Assembly: GCF_023544715.1 (NCBI RefSeq) | Contig: NZ_JAMJEZ010000019.1 | Span: forward strand, 1 to 43,559 | DNA length: 43,559 nt | Direction: 5' to 3' | From: Pseudomonas eutrophicaquae | GTDB taxonomy: Bacteria; Pseudomonadota; Gammaproteobacteria; Pseudomonadales; Pseudomonadaceae | Shown here: piece by piece, positions 9,242 to 18,237 of the stretch | How the letters are laid out: every line of letters begins with the position of its first letter | Position numbering within the stretch: the first letter of the stretch is position 1 | The notes under the pieces: generated by a model | Told to the model about the DNA's origin: nothing | Databases searched by the model: none | What the model saw: only the letters and a program-made list of their open reading frames with translations | Program-made: the position numbers and the translations under genes

Positions 9242-9682
9242 TTACTGCGCCGCTTCGGCGCGGCTTTCGATGTAGGTGCGGATCGCCCACAGCGCTTCCT
9301 GGCTGAGGTGATCGGCCATGCGTGGCATGTACACCGCACCATCGCGTACTGCACCATTGATTACCCGCTCCTTATACCACTCGTCGCCATCGATGCTGGC
9401 CTCCAGCTCGCGCAGGTCAGGGGCGATGCCGCCGGAGATGGCTTCCAGACCATGGCAGCGGGCGCAGTTCTGGTTATAGGCCGAGGAGCCAATCTCCACG
9501 GCCTTATCATGATCGGCGTGGGGCTTGCGGTACGGGTTCTCGTCGCGCCATTCCTCACCCAGCTGTTCGAGGCCGGCGGTGTTCACCACCTGCGGGGTGA
9601 CGTCGCCGTGGGCCAGGGCCTGGGTGGCAGCTCCCAGGGCCAGGGAAGTCAGCAGGGCGCTCAGCAGTTTCTTGTTATTCAT
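9242..9682 (-). CDS. pedF: Cytochrome c550, electron acceptor of the quinoprotein dehydrogenase
   Basis: Small periplasmic c-type cytochrome, 146 aa (ExaB/PedF). Signal peptide MNNKKLLSALLTSLALGAATQALA; one haem-binding motif CARCH (Cys73, Cys76, His77); the distal methionine is in YMPRM (Met119 or Met122). It would take electrons from PQQ in the alcohol dehydrogenases and pass them to a terminal oxidase. ATG 9682 is chosen because it gives the signal peptide directly and is preceded by a GAGGTCCCGTC ribosome region; upstream in-frame codons run into the divergent promoter region. It is the first gene of the minus-strand unit. Confidence 0.92.
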   Translation of the reverse strand: MNNKKLLSALLTSLALGAATQALAHGDVTPQVVNTAGLEQLGEEWRDENPYRKPHADHDKAVEIGSSAYNQNCARCHGLEAISGGIAPDLRELEASIDGDEWYKERVINGAVRDGAVYMPRMADHLSQEALWAIRTYIESRAEAAQ

Positions 9683-10004
9683 GACGGGACCTCGTTTCAG
9701 ATGCGGTGCAAGGCGATGCACTCCGGGACGGGAGTGTGTTGGCCGCATCTTAGGGAGGCCCCGGCCACCGCCAGTATCCTGCTTTGGTGTCCGCGCCCTA
9801 CTCCCTTGGTACAAGACTTTCGAAGCAGTGTTGCAGTGCCTTCGGACAAGGCCCTTGGTAGCAGAGCAATTCATTGTTTAGAAAGGGATTTTTTCCCGGA
9901 GAGCGCGGGAAGGCTTCCCTATCCCGGGAATCGGTGCGCAGCCACCATCGGGGTGAGCGGCTGCTTCGCGGCAGCCTTCCACCACCGATCAGGGATACCG
10001 CCCC
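9683..10004. promoter_or_regulatory. Divergent promoter region between pedF and pedE
   Basis: A 322-base intergenic region with no gene. It holds two copies of the cluster dyad (9802-9811, TCCCTTGGTA, 9 of 10 to TACCTTGGTA; 9851-9860, GCCCTTGGTA, 8 of 10), 49 bases apart. Between 9881 and 9932 is a set of TTCCCG/CGGGAA repeats (for example 6-bp arms at 9893-9898 and 9906-9911) close to the likely pedE transcription start. Two dyads in a divergent region suit one activator serving both genes. Confidence 0.6.
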
Positions 10005-11879
10005 ATGACAACAACAACGTTCCTGCCATCCACCCCGCACCTGCTGGGCCGCACCATCCATTGCCTGGTTCTGGCCGCCGGCCTCGGCCTCAGCGTGCCG
10101 GCCATGGCCAAGCCGGTGACCTGGGAAGACATCGCCAACGACCACGTCAGTACTCAGAATGTGCTGCAGTACGGCATGGGCACCCATGCCCAGCGCTACA
10201 GCCCACTGGCCCAGATCAACGCGGATAACGTGTTCAAGCTGACTCCGGCCTGGTCGTTCTCCTTCGGCGACGAGAAGCAGCGCGGCCAGGAGTCCCAGGC
10301 CGTGGTCCATGACGGAGTGATCTATGTCACCGGCTCCTACTCGCGGGTGTTCGCCCTCGACGCCAAGACCGGCAAGCGCCTGTGGAGCTACAGCCACCGC
10401 CTGCCCGACGACATCCGCCCGTGCTGCGACGTGGTCAACCGCGGCGTGGCCATCTACGGCGACAAGGTCTACTTCGGCACCCTGGACGCGCGCGTCGTGG
10501 CGCTGAACAAGGATACCGGCAAGGTGGTGTGGAACAAGAAGTTCGGCGACCACGGCGCCGGCTACACCATGACCGGCGCGCCGACCATCGTGAAGGACGG
10601 CAAGAGCGGCAAGGTGCTGCTGATCCACGGCAGCTCCGGCGACGAATTCGGCGTGGTCGGCCAACTGTTCGCCCGCGATCCGGAAACCGGCGAGGAAGTC
10701 TGGATGCGCCCGTTCGTCGAGGGCCACATGGGCCGCCTCAACGGCAAGGAAAGCACCCCGACCGGCGACATCAAGGCGCCCTCCTGGCCGGACGATCCCA
10801 ACCACCCGACCGGCAAGAAGGAAGCCTGGAGCCAGGGCGGCGGCGCGCCGTGGCAGAGCGCCAGCTTCGATGCCGAAACCAACACCATCATCATCGGCGC
10901 CGGCAACCCGGCGCCCTGGAACGGCTGGGCGCGCACCGCCGACGGCGGCGATCCCAAGGACTACGACAGCCTGTACACCTCCGGCCAGGTCGGCGTCGAC
11001 CCGACCACCGGCGAGGTGAAGTGGTTCTACCAGCACACCCCCAACGACGCCTGGGACTTCTCCGGCAACAACGAGCTGGTGCTGTTCGACTACAAGGACA
11101 AGTCCGGCAAGACCGTCAAGGCCACCGCCCACGCCGACCGCAACGGCTTCTTCTATGTGGTCGACCGCGCCAACGGCAAGCTGCAGAACGCCTTCCCGTT
11201 CGTCGACGGCATCACCTGGGCCAGCCACATCGACCTCAAGACCGGCCGCCCGGTGGAAGTCGAAGGCCAGCGTCCGCCGCTGCCCGAGCCCGGCCAGAAG
11301 CACGGCAAGTCCATCGAAGTCTCCCCGCCGTTCCTCGGCGGCAAGAACTGGAACCCGATGGCCTACAGCCAGGACACCGGACTGTTCTACGTGCCGGCCA
11401 ACCACTGGAAGGAGGACTACTGGACCGAGGAGGTCACCTACAAGAAAGGCTCCGCCTACCTCGGCCAGGGCTTCCGTATCAAGCGCATGTACGACGACCA
11501 CGTCGGCATCCTGCGCGCGATGAACCCGACCACCGGCAAGGTCGCCTGGGAGCACAAGGAGAAGCTGCCGCTGTGGGCCGGCGTACTGGCCACCAAGGGC
11601 AACCTGGTGTTCACCGGCACCGGCGACGGCTACTTCAAGGCCTTCGACGCCAAGACCGGCAAGGAGCTGTGGAAATTCAACGTCGGCACCGGAATCATCT
11701 CCCCGCCGGTCACCTGGGAGCAGGACGGCGAGCAGTACATCGGCGTGACCGCCGGCTACGGCGGCGCGGTGCCGCTGTGGGGTGGCGACATGGCCGAGCT
11801 GACCAAGCCGGTCGCCCAGGGCGGCTCGTTCTGGGTGTTCAAGCTGCCGAGCTGGGATAGCAAGACCGCCCAGCGCTGA
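10005..11879 (+). CDS. pedE: Calcium-type PQQ-dependent alcohol dehydrogenase (ExaA/PedE-like)
   Basis: Periplasmic quinoprotein ethanol/alcohol dehydrogenase, 624 aa, the usual ExaA length. Signal peptide spans about residues 16-35 (LSVPAMA). Family residues: vicinal Cys140-Cys141 (RPCCDV), metal ligands Glu214 (GDEFG) and Asn301 (GNPAPW), and catalytic Asp351 in AWDFSGNNE. The position two residues after the catalytic Asp is Ser353, not Asp, which marks this as the calcium-dependent counterpart of the enzyme at 1252. The longer lid insertion around residues 245-280 ([14 protein letters not shown]) is also ExaA-like. It is divergent from the cytochrome gene and followed by a strong hairpin. 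P. aeruginosa nomenclature would call it exaA. Confidence 0.95.
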   Translation: MTTTTFLPSTPHLLGRTIHCLVLAAGLGLSVPAMAKPVTWEDIANDHVSTQNVLQYGMGTHAQRYSPLAQINADNVFKLTPAWSFSFGDEKQRGQESQAVVHDGVIYVTGSYSRVFALDAKTGKRLWSYSHRLPDDIRPCCDVVNRGVAIYGDKVYFGTLDARVVALNKDTGKVVWNKKFGDHGAGYTMTGAPTIVKDGKSGKVLLIHGSSGDEFGVVGQLFARDPETGEEVWMRPFVEGHMGRLNGKESTPTGDIKAPSWPDDPNHPTGKKEAWSQGGGAPWQSASFDAETNTIIIGAGNPAPWNGWARTADGGDPKDYDSLYTSGQVGVDPTTGEVKWFYQHTPNDAWDFSGNNELVLFDYKDKSGKTVKATAHADRNGFFYVVDRANGKLQNAFPFVDGITWASHIDLKTGRPVEVEGQRPPLPEPGQKHGKSIEVSPPFLGGKNWNPMAYSQDTGLFYVPANHWKEDYWTEEVTYKKGSAYLGQGFRIKRMYDDHVGILRAMNPTTGKVAWEHKEKLPLWAGVLATKGNLVFTGTGDGYFKAFDAKTGKELWKFNVGTGIISPPVTWEQDGEQYIGVTAGYGGAVPLWGGDMAELTKPVAQGGSFWVFKLPSWDSKTAQR

Positions 11880-11916
11880 GCAACGGCCCCGGACGTCTCT
11901 CCGCCGCCCGGGGCCG

Positions 11917-11939
11917 ACGGGGGCGCGCTGCGCCCCCGT
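11917..11939 (+). terminator. Intrinsic terminator after pedE
   Basis: ACGGGGGCGC and GCGCCCCCGT make a perfect 10-bp stem with a 3-base loop, 37 bases after the pedE stop, followed by TCCTTG. Confidence 0.65.
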
Positions 11940-11961
11940 TCCTTGTCGCCCACCGCCCGCC

Positions 11962-12011
11962 GGGTGCGCCATGCGCACCCATTCCCCCTCGGTGCGCACG
12001 GCGCACCCTAC
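11962..12011. repeat. Pair of inverted REP-like palindromes (REPIN-like)
   Basis: Two palindromes in inverted orientation, at 11962-11980 (GGGTGCGCCATGCGCACCC) and 11991-12011, separated by 10 bases. The second is the exact reverse complement of the unit at 8261-8281. They lie just before the pentapeptide-repeat gene. Confidence 0.75.
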
Positions 12012-12023
12012 AGGAATGCCGCC

Positions 12024-12668
12024 ATGAAACGACTCCTGCCTCTCGCCCTGCTGCTCGCCCCCCTCGCCCAGGCGGTCGCCGACGACGGCGTCACCGTCAT
12101 CAACGGCTGCCGCCTGGAAGCGGAAAGCCAGTGCCCCGGCGCCGACCTGCGCGGCGCCGACCTGCGTCACCTGGACCTGCGCCGCATCAACCTGGCCGGC
12201 GCTGACCTCTCCGGCGCCGACCTGCGCCACGCCAACCTCGACCTGGCCAACCTGGAAAAGGCCAAGCTGCACCAGGCCGACCTGACCCGCGCCAGCCTGC
12301 AGCAGGCCAACCTGCGCCTGGCCGACTTTTCCGCCGCGCGGCTGGTGGCGATCAACGGCTGGGCCGCGCACGGCCAGGCCACCCGCTTCACCGGCGCCGA
12401 CCTGACCGGTGCCAACCTGGAGTTCGCCCGCCTGTCCGCGGCGCGCCTGCACGACGCCAACCTCACCGCCGCCAACCTGGAAATGGCCTGGCTGAACAAG
12501 GCCGACTTCAAGGGCGCGACCCTGCGCGACGCCAACCTGCAGGAAGCCAAGATCAACGACGCCAACCTGGAGGCCGTCAACCTTGCAGGCGCACGTCGGC
12601 ACTACGCCACCTTCCAAGGCACCAACATGGAAGGCTGCAGTGCCTGCCCGCAAGACTGGGAAAACTGA
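12024..12668 (+). CDS. Exported pentapeptide-repeat protein
   Basis: Protein of 214 aa with a signal peptide (MKRLLPLALLLAPLAQAVA). From about residue 30 to the end it is a string of A(D/N)LxX pentapeptide repeats (GADLRGADLRHLDLRRINLAGADLS and onward in that style), broken by a short segment around LVAINGWAAHGQATRF, which predicts two right-handed quadrilateral beta-helix blocks. It ends in CSACPQDWEN, a possible disulfide pair. An orthologous gene sits between the alcohol dehydrogenase and the sensor pair in other pseudomonads. Role unknown. The start at 12024 avoids an upstream extension that would run through the REP pair. Confidence 0.85.
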   Translation: MKRLLPLALLLAPLAQAVADDGVTVINGCRLEAESQCPGADLRGADLRHLDLRRINLAGADLSGADLRHANLDLANLEKAKLHQADLTRASLQQANLRLADFSAARLVAINGWAAHGQATRFTGADLTGANLEFARLSAARLHDANLTAANLEMAWLNKADFKGATLRDANLQEAKINDANLEAVNLAGARRHYATFQGTNMEGCSACPQDWEN

Positions 12669-12696
12669 AAAAAATGTACAGGATTGGCAACTCGCA

Positions 12697-12734
12697 CAGC
12701 AATTGCCTACCGCAGGGGCGGTGGAAAATTGCTG
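12697..12734. terminator. Bidirectional hairpin between convergent genes
   Basis: Outer arms CAGCAATT/AATTGCTG (8 bp) and inner arms ACCGC/GCGGT enclose AGGG, located between the pentapeptide-repeat gene and the end of the response regulator. It is followed by TTTT about 7 bases on the plus side. Confidence 0.6.
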
Positions 12735-12765
12735 CGCGGGTTTTCTACCCTGCGATACTGCGTCC

Positions 12766-13410
12766 CTACGCACCCACCTGCCCCACCCGCAGCAGCCCGG
12801 TGTCGATGGCCAGATGCACCAGCTCGCTCTGACTGCCGACCTGCAGCTTGTTCTTCAACAGGGTCTGGTAGTTGGACACCGTCTTGGCGCTGATGCACAG
12901 CTTTTCGGCGATCTGCCGCAGGGCGACGCCGCGGGCCAGCAGCACGAAGATCTCCAGTTCGCGCTGGGTCATGCCGCGCAGGCGCGGGTCCTGGCCTTCC
13001 TGGCCGGCGCAGGCCAGCGCGGTGGCCAGACCGTGTTCGATGTAGGTATGCCCGGCCAGCACCTTGCGCACCGCCTCCAGCAGCACCTGCGGCGGCGCAC
13101 TCTTGGTCAGATAGCCCCGCGCGCCGGTCTCCAGCGCCTTGCGCACCACCGGCAGCTCGTCGTGCATGCTGAAGAACAGCACGCGCAGCTGCGGCTCGCG
13201 GGCCAGCAGGCGCCGGGCGGTTTCCAGGCCGCTGATGCCGGGCAGGCCGACGTCGAGGATCAGCAGGTCCGGGCACTCGCGGGCGACCCGCTGCAGCACG
13301 TCCTCGCCGTTGTCCGCCTCGCTCACCACGACATCATCGAGCAGGGTCGCCAGCAGGCTGGCATAGCCCTGGCGCACCACCGCATGGTCGTCGACGATCA
13401 GGATGTTCAT
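12766..13410 (-). CDS. pedR2: LuxR/NarL-family response regulator (PedR2/EraR type)
   Basis: Two-component response regulator, 214 aa. The receiver domain (residues 1-120) has the acidic pair in LIVDDHA, phosphoacceptor Asp53 in LILDVGLPG and the Lys in YLTKSAPP. The C-terminal LuxR-type helix-turn-helix (about 145-205) contains TQRELEIFVLLARG and IAEKLCISAKTVSNYQ. Its start overlaps the kinase stop by four bases, so the pair is translationally coupled. In P. putida the equivalent pair governs the reciprocal, lanthanide-responsive expression of the two alcohol dehydrogenases; position and partner genes here match, but the metal response is inferred. Confidence 0.9.
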   Translation of the reverse strand: MNILIVDDHAVVRQGYASLLATLLDDVVVSEADNGEDVLQRVARECPDLLILDVGLPGISGLETARRLLAREPQLRVLFFSMHDELPVVRKALETGARGYLTKSAPPQVLLEAVRKVLAGHTYIEHGLATALACAGQEGQDPRLRGMTQRELEIFVLLARGVALRQIAEKLCISAKTVSNYQTLLKNKLQVGSQSELVHLAIDTGLLRVGQVGA

Positions 13411-14672
13411 GCAGTCCACTCCCGCCAAGGAATCTCCACGCACAGACGCAGGCCGCGCGGCGCGGCGTCGTGCAGTTGCAAGGCGGCGCCGAGGCAGCGC
13501 GCCCTCTCGCGCATCGAGCGCAGGCCGACGCCCTCGCGCAGCGGCGTCGGCAGGCCATGCCCGTCGTCGCACACCTCCAGGCGCAGGTCGGCGCCGCGAC
13601 AGGTCAGGCGCACCTCGGCGCGCTGCGCGCCGGCATGCCGGGCGACATTGGTCAGCGCCTCCTGCAGCAGGCGGAACACGTGCGCGCGCGCCTCGTCGCG
13701 CAGGCGCGGCAGCGCCTCGTCCAGCTCCAGCGCGCAGGGCAGCCCCTGCTGCGCCTGCCACTGCTCGACGTGCTGGCGCACCGCCTCGCCGAGGCCGAGG
13801 TGCTCCAGCATCACCGGATAGAGATCGCGCACCAGACGGCGGAAACTCTGCTGCATCTGCTCGCTGGTGTCCTGCAGGCGCCGGCTGATCGCTGCGACCT
13901 GCTGCGGCTGGTCGTGGCAATGGCCGAGCAGGTAGAGCTGGGCGCGCATGCCGGCGAGGATCTGTCCGACATCGTCGTGCAGCGCCTGGGCCAGGCGGGT
14001 GCGCTCGCGCTCCTGGGTGTCCAGCAGGGCGGCGGTCAGCGCCTGGTTGTCGGCGCCGGCCTGCTGCAGGGCCTGGGCCATGGCGTTGACCTGCCCGGCC
14101 AGGCGCCGCGCCTCGGGCTGCGCGTACTCGGGCAGGCGGGTGTCCAGCGCGCCGCCGGCAATCGCCTGCAGGGCGCGCAGCACCTCAGTGAGCAGGCCGA
14201 GGCCGCGCCCCACCAGCCAGGCGCTGGCGCCCAGGCACAGCAGCCAGGCAACCAGAAACAGCACCAAGAGCTGCAGCAGCGACTCCCACACCTCGTCCAG
14301 CTCGTCGAGCGGGCTGACGCGGATGCTCAGGCTGCGCCCGTCGCTCAGCGCCACCCGATATACCGGCAGGTCAGCAAAGCGCCCGGCCAGCCAGTGCGCC
14401 AGGGGATTGTCCACGGCGCCAGCGCGGACTCCGTCGCCCCAGTCCAGCTCCAGATGGCGCAGGTTGGCGGTCAGGCTGGCGTCGAGCAGCGCCGGATCGT
14501 CCGCCGCGCGCAGGGCGAGGAAGCGCGCCACGCTGTCGGCGGCCTGCAGTTCGCGGCGGATGTCCAGCTCGGCCTGGCGCAGCACCAGCGCCAGACAGAC
14601 CAGCAGCACGGCGAGGAACAGGGCGCTGACCAGCAGGCTGGCGCGACCCAGGGCGGAAAGCGGCGCGGCCAT
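13407..14672 (-). CDS. pedS2: Membrane sensor histidine kinase (PedS2/EraS type)
   Basis: Sensor kinase, 421 aa. Helix about residues 11-31, a periplasmic domain of about 100 residues (32-130), a second helix about 133-155, a HAMP-like linker, then a HisKA_3 dimerisation domain with His232 in QALHDDVGQILAG. The ATPase domain shows the N box (LLQEALTNVARHA) and G boxes (VCDDGHGL, GVGLRSMRERA). It overlaps the response-regulator start by four bases. The periplasmic domain has several acidic residues (for example DELDEVWE near the membrane), where a metal ion might bind; that is speculation. In P. putida the counterpart represses pedH and supports pedE when lanthanides are absent. Confidence 0.88.
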   Translation of the reverse strand: MAAPLSALGRASLLVSALFLAVLLVCLALVLRQAELDIRRELQAADSVARFLALRAADDPALLDASLTANLRHLELDWGDGVRAGAVDNPLAHWLAGRFADLPVYRVALSDGRSLSIRVSPLDELDEVWESLLQLLVLFLVAWLLCLGASAWLVGRGLGLLTEVLRALQAIAGGALDTRLPEYAQPEARRLAGQVNAMAQALQQAGADNQALTAALLDTQERERTRLAQALHDDVGQILAGMRAQLYLLGHCHDQPQQVAAISRRLQDTSEQMQQSFRRLVRDLYPVMLEHLGLGEAVRQHVEQWQAQQGLPCALELDEALPRLRDEARAHVFRLLQEALTNVARHAGAQRAEVRLTCRGADLRLEVCDDGHGLPTPLREGVGLRSMRERARCLGAALQLHDAAPRGLRLCVEIPWREWTA

Positions 14673-14697
14673 GGCTCAGGCCTCGACAGTCGGGTTC

Positions 14698-15135
14698 TCA
14701 GCGCACCACGAAGGTGCCCTGCATGCCCTTGCCTTCCAGCCCCTTGTTGTAGAAGCGGAACTTGCCGGGCTTGATCGGCACGAAGTAGATCTCCGCCTCG
14801 CCGACATCCTCGAACTCCAGTTCGGTGAGGGTCACCGCCTTGATCTCCACGCCGCCGGCCTCGACCTTGCGCAGGTAGATGGCGGTGGCGAATTCCGGCG
14901 CCTGGAAGGCGTACTCCTTGCGCCCGGTGGAAACGATCTTCAGCTGGTAGGCCTTGCCGGTCTCCAACTGGTACTCGGTCTGCGACAGGCTGTAGTCGCT
15001 GGCTTCCGAGCCCATCACCAGATCGGGTAGCGCCTCGGTGCGGCGGGTCAGGTCGCCGGCGGCGTGGCTGGTGTCGAAACCGACCATGCCGAGAATCAGC
15101 AGGACGGGCAGGCACAGGGTTCTGAGCGAAGACAT
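14698..15135 (-). CDS. Exported cupredoxin-like protein without obvious copper ligands
   Basis: Periplasmic protein, 145 aa, signal peptide MSSLRTLCLPVLLILGMVGFDTSHA. The remainder has the look of a cupredoxin beta sandwich: GKAYQLKIVSTGRKEYAF, then FYNKGLEGKGMQGTFVV at the C-terminus, where blue-copper proteins have the C-x-x-H-x-x-M loop. No Cys and essentially no His are present in the mature chain, so a type 1 copper centre cannot form. It is 25 bases upstream of the kinase gene and co-directional, so it probably forms one unit with the sensor pair and may be its periplasmic partner; that is inference. Confidence 0.75.
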   Translation of the reverse strand: MSSLRTLCLPVLLILGMVGFDTSHAAGDLTRRTEALPDLVMGSEASDYSLSQTEYQLETGKAYQLKIVSTGRKEYAFQAPEFATAIYLRKVEAGGVEIKAVTLTELEFEDVGEAEIYFVPIKPGKFRFYNKGLEGKGMQGTFVVR

Positions 15136-15188
15136 GGCGGGGTTCCTTATTGTCGTTGTAGGCCCATCCTAAAAGCCGCATCCCGCCG

Positions 15189-15216
15189 CCGGACCAGTAC
15201 CTTGGTACCGGTCCGG
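15189..15216. promoter_or_regulatory. Perfect operator dyad in the divergent region before the ABC set
   Basis: A near-perfect 28-base palindrome. Its core is GTACCTTGGTAC (15197-15208), containing TACCTTGGTA with no mismatch; outer arms CCGGACC/GGTCCGG extend it, with one mispair between core and arm. It lies between the cupredoxin-like gene (minus) and the binding-protein gene (plus), about 70-95 bases from each start, so it could control both. TACTTTCT at 15220-15227 may be a further half-site. Confidence 0.7.
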
Positions 15217-15286
15217 CGCTACTTTCTGCATATTTGCCCAGCCTCCCGCCCTTCCTAAGCTGGCAGCATCCCCAAGGAGGCTGTCC

Positions 15287-16459
15287 ATGCGCACACTGCT
15301 GCCCTGCCTGATCACCACCCTCGGCCTGCTGGCGGCCGGCGTCGCCCAAGCCGCGCTGGACATCCGCATCGGCTACCTGGAGCACACGCCCGAGCGCGGC
15401 CCTGTGCTCTCCAACGTCATTCCCGAGCCGGAGGACGCCGGCCTGCGCGGCGCCGAACTGGCCATCGCCGACAGCAACAGCACCGGGCGCTTCCTCAAGC
15501 ACAGCTACCGGCTGGAGAGCGCCGAGGCCAACAGCCCCGCAGCGCTGCTGGAGCGGGCGCGCGCTCTGCACGCGGCCGGCCTGCGCCTGTTCGTGGTCAA
15601 CGCCCCGGCCGACAGCCTGCGCGAACTGAGCGCGGCGCTGCCCGACAGCCTGCTGTTCAACGCCGGCAGCGCCGACGATGGCCTGCGCACCGACGCCTGC
15701 GCGAGCAACGTGCTGCACACCCTGCCCAGCCGCGCCATGCTCGCCGACGCCCTCGGCCAGTTCCTCGCCGTGCGCAAGTGGAACCGCGCCCTGCTGATTC
15801 CCGGCCCGACCGCCGACGACCAGGCCTACGCCGACGCCCTGCGCCGCGCCGCCAAGCGCTTCGGGGTGAAGATCGTCGCCGAGAAGCCGTGGACCTTCGA
15901 CAACGACCAGCGCCGCAGCGCCCAGGCCGAGATGCCGCTGTTCACCCAGACCGCCGAGTACGACGTGGTGCTGGTCGCCGACGAGCGCGGCGACTTCGGC
16001 GAGTACGTGCCCTACCACACCTGGTACCCGCGCCCGGTGGCCGGCACCCAGGGCCTGACCCCGACCGGCTGGCACAAGACCGTGGAAACCTACGGCGCCG
16101 CCCAGCTGCAGAAGCGCTTCGAGGAGCACGCCAAGCGCTGGATGAACGACCGCGACTTCGCCGCCTGGATCGCCGTGCGCAGCGTCGCAGCCGCAGTCGG
16201 CAAGCTGAAGAGCAGCGATCCGGCAGCGATCCGCCAGCTGGCGCTGTCCGGCGAACTGCCGCTGGACGGCTTCAAGGGTCGCAAGCTCAGCTACCGCGAC
16301 TGGAACGGCCAGCTGCGCCAGCCGATCCCCGTGGTGCACCCGCGTGCGCTGGTCACCACCTCGCCGCAGGACGGCTTCCTGCACCCGCTCACCGACCTCG
16401 ACAGCCTGGGCTTCGACCGCCCGGAAAGCCGCTGCAACCTGGCCGCCAACGGCGGCTGA
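15287..16459 (+). CDS. PQQ-associated ABC transporter substrate-binding protein
   Basis: Periplasmic protein, 390 aa, with a signal peptide (LLAAGVAQA). The fold is that of branched-chain amino acid/amide binding proteins (type I periplasmic fold): IRIGYLEHTPERGP at the N-terminus, GAELAIADSNSTG as in LivJ-type proteins, and two alternating lobes. It belongs to the subfamily tied to PQQ-dependent alcohol catabolism rather than amino acid uptake. AAGGAGG precedes the start codon by 8 bases. It is followed by the YVTN protein, ATPase and permease in one direction, and by a REP-like repeat. The ligand is unknown; in P. putida the set has been linked to phenylethanol-type alcohols. Confidence 0.85.
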   Translation: MRTLLPCLITTLGLLAAGVAQAALDIRIGYLEHTPERGPVLSNVIPEPEDAGLRGAELAIADSNSTGRFLKHSYRLESAEANSPAALLERARALHAAGLRLFVVNAPADSLRELSAALPDSLLFNAGSADDGLRTDACASNVLHTLPSRAMLADALGQFLAVRKWNRALLIPGPTADDQAYADALRRAAKRFGVKIVAEKPWTFDNDQRRSAQAEMPLFTQTAEYDVVLVADERGDFGEYVPYHTWYPRPVAGTQGLTPTGWHKTVETYGAAQLQKRFEEHAKRWMNDRDFAAWIAVRSVAAAVGKLKSSDPAAIRQLALSGELPLDGFKGRKLSYRDWNGQLRQPIPVVHPRALVTTSPQDGFLHPLTDLDSLGFDRPESRCNLAANGG

Positions 16460-16490
16460 AGCCAGCCCATACCCTGCGACTGCGGCCTTG

Positions 16491-16510
16491 CAGGGTGCGC
16501 CGCGCGCACC
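16491..16510. repeat. REP-like palindrome, copy 4
   Basis: CAGGGTGCGCCGCGCGCACC, one more member of the palindrome family seen at 8261 and 11962-12011, between the binding-protein and YVTN genes. Confidence 0.65.
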
Positions 16511-16546
16511 CATGAACCGCCCGACAACCACAACAAGAGGCCCACC

Positions 16547-17514
16547 ATGCACAAGACCCTGCTCGCCACCCTGATCGCCGCGCCGCTGCTGGGCGCCGCC
16601 GGCCCGCTGCTGGCCGCCACAGCCTACGTGTCCAACGAGAAGGACAACACCCTCAGCGTGATCGACCTCGACAAGCTGGAAACGGTGGAAACGCTGGAGG
16701 TCGGCATGCGCCCGCGCGGCCTGACCCTGTCCAGCGACCACAAGCTGCTGTACATCTGCGCCAGCGACTCCGACCGCGTGCAGGTGATGGACCTGGCCAC
16801 CCGCAAGATCGTCAAGGAGCTGCCCTCCGGCGCCGACCCCGAGCAGTTCGCCCTGCACCCCAACGACAAGTGGCTGTACATCTCCAACGAGGACGACGCG
16901 CTGGTCACCGTGGTCGACGTCGACAGCGAGCAGGTGCTGGCGCAGATCGACGTCGGCGTCGAGCCCGAAGGCATGGCGGTCAGCCCGGACGGCAAGTGGG
17001 CGGTGAACACCAGCGAGACCACCAGCATGCTGCACTGGATCGACACCGCCAGCCACGAGTTGGTCGACAACACCCAGGTCGACCAGCGCCCGCGCCACGT
17101 CGAGTTCAGCCACGACGGCAAGCTGCTGTGGGCCTCGGCGGAAATCGGCGGCACGGTGACGGTGATCGACGTGGCCACCCGCCAGCCGGTCAAGGTGCTC
17201 AACTTCGCGATCAAGGGCGTGCACCCGGACAAGGTGCAGCCGGTCGGGGTCAAGCTGACCGCCGACGGCAAGTACGCCTTCGTCGCCCTCGGCCCGGCCA
17301 ACCACGTGGCGGTGGTCGATGCCAAGACCTACGAGGTGCTCGACTACCTGCTGGTCGGCCGCCGCGTCTGGCACATGGCCTTAACCCCCGGCGAGAAGCA
17401 GCTGCTGACCACCAACGGGGTCAGCGGCGATGTCTCGGTGATTGACCTCGCCAGCCTCAAGGTCACCAAGTCGATCAAGGTCGGCCGCTACCCGTGGGGC
17501 GTGGTGGTGACGCC

Positions 17515-17518
<4 letters not shown>
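16547..17518 (+). CDS. Exported YVTN-family beta-propeller protein (PQQ ABC-associated)
   Basis: Periplasmic beta-propeller, 323 aa, signal peptide ending LLAATA. Seven repeats of about 42 residues are visible, each with a YVSNE/DNTLSVIDL or related string, for example AYVSNEKDNTLSVIDLD, LYICASDSDRVQVMDLA, LYISNEDDALVTVVDVD and FVALGPANHVAVVDAK. The family is a constant companion of PQQ-dependent dehydrogenase ABC clusters. It may act as a periplasmic scaffold or binding partner; no enzymatic residues are evident. Its stop overlaps the ABC ATPase start (ATGA), so the genes are coupled. Confidence 0.87.

Positions 17519-18233
<715 letters not shown>

Positions 18234-18237
<4 letters not shown>

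Noticed and set aside
7769-10228. An 819-codon plus-strand open frame opposite the SoxYZ-like, binding-like and cytochrome genes
   Set aside because: Same explanation: no recognisable domain, His/Arg/Gln-rich composition, antisense to three well-identified genes.
11943-12023. Longer N-terminus for the pentapeptide-repeat protein
   Set aside because: The extension is the translation of a REP pair and would bury the signal peptide.
12697-12760. A further TACC-WW-GGTA operator near the end of the pentapeptide-repeat gene (CTACCGCAGGGGCGGTGG)
   Set aside because: The spacing between half-sites is too large and the location is between two convergent gene ends, which fits a terminator hairpin better.
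9798-12773. A 991-codon open frame on the minus strand opposite pedE and the pentapeptide-repeat gene
   Set aside because: Shadow frame of a high-GC gene; its translation is low-complexity (Val/Ala/Gly/Gln/His-rich), it covers a well-supported gene on the other strand, and similar long antisense frames occur elsewhere (for example 14471-17374).
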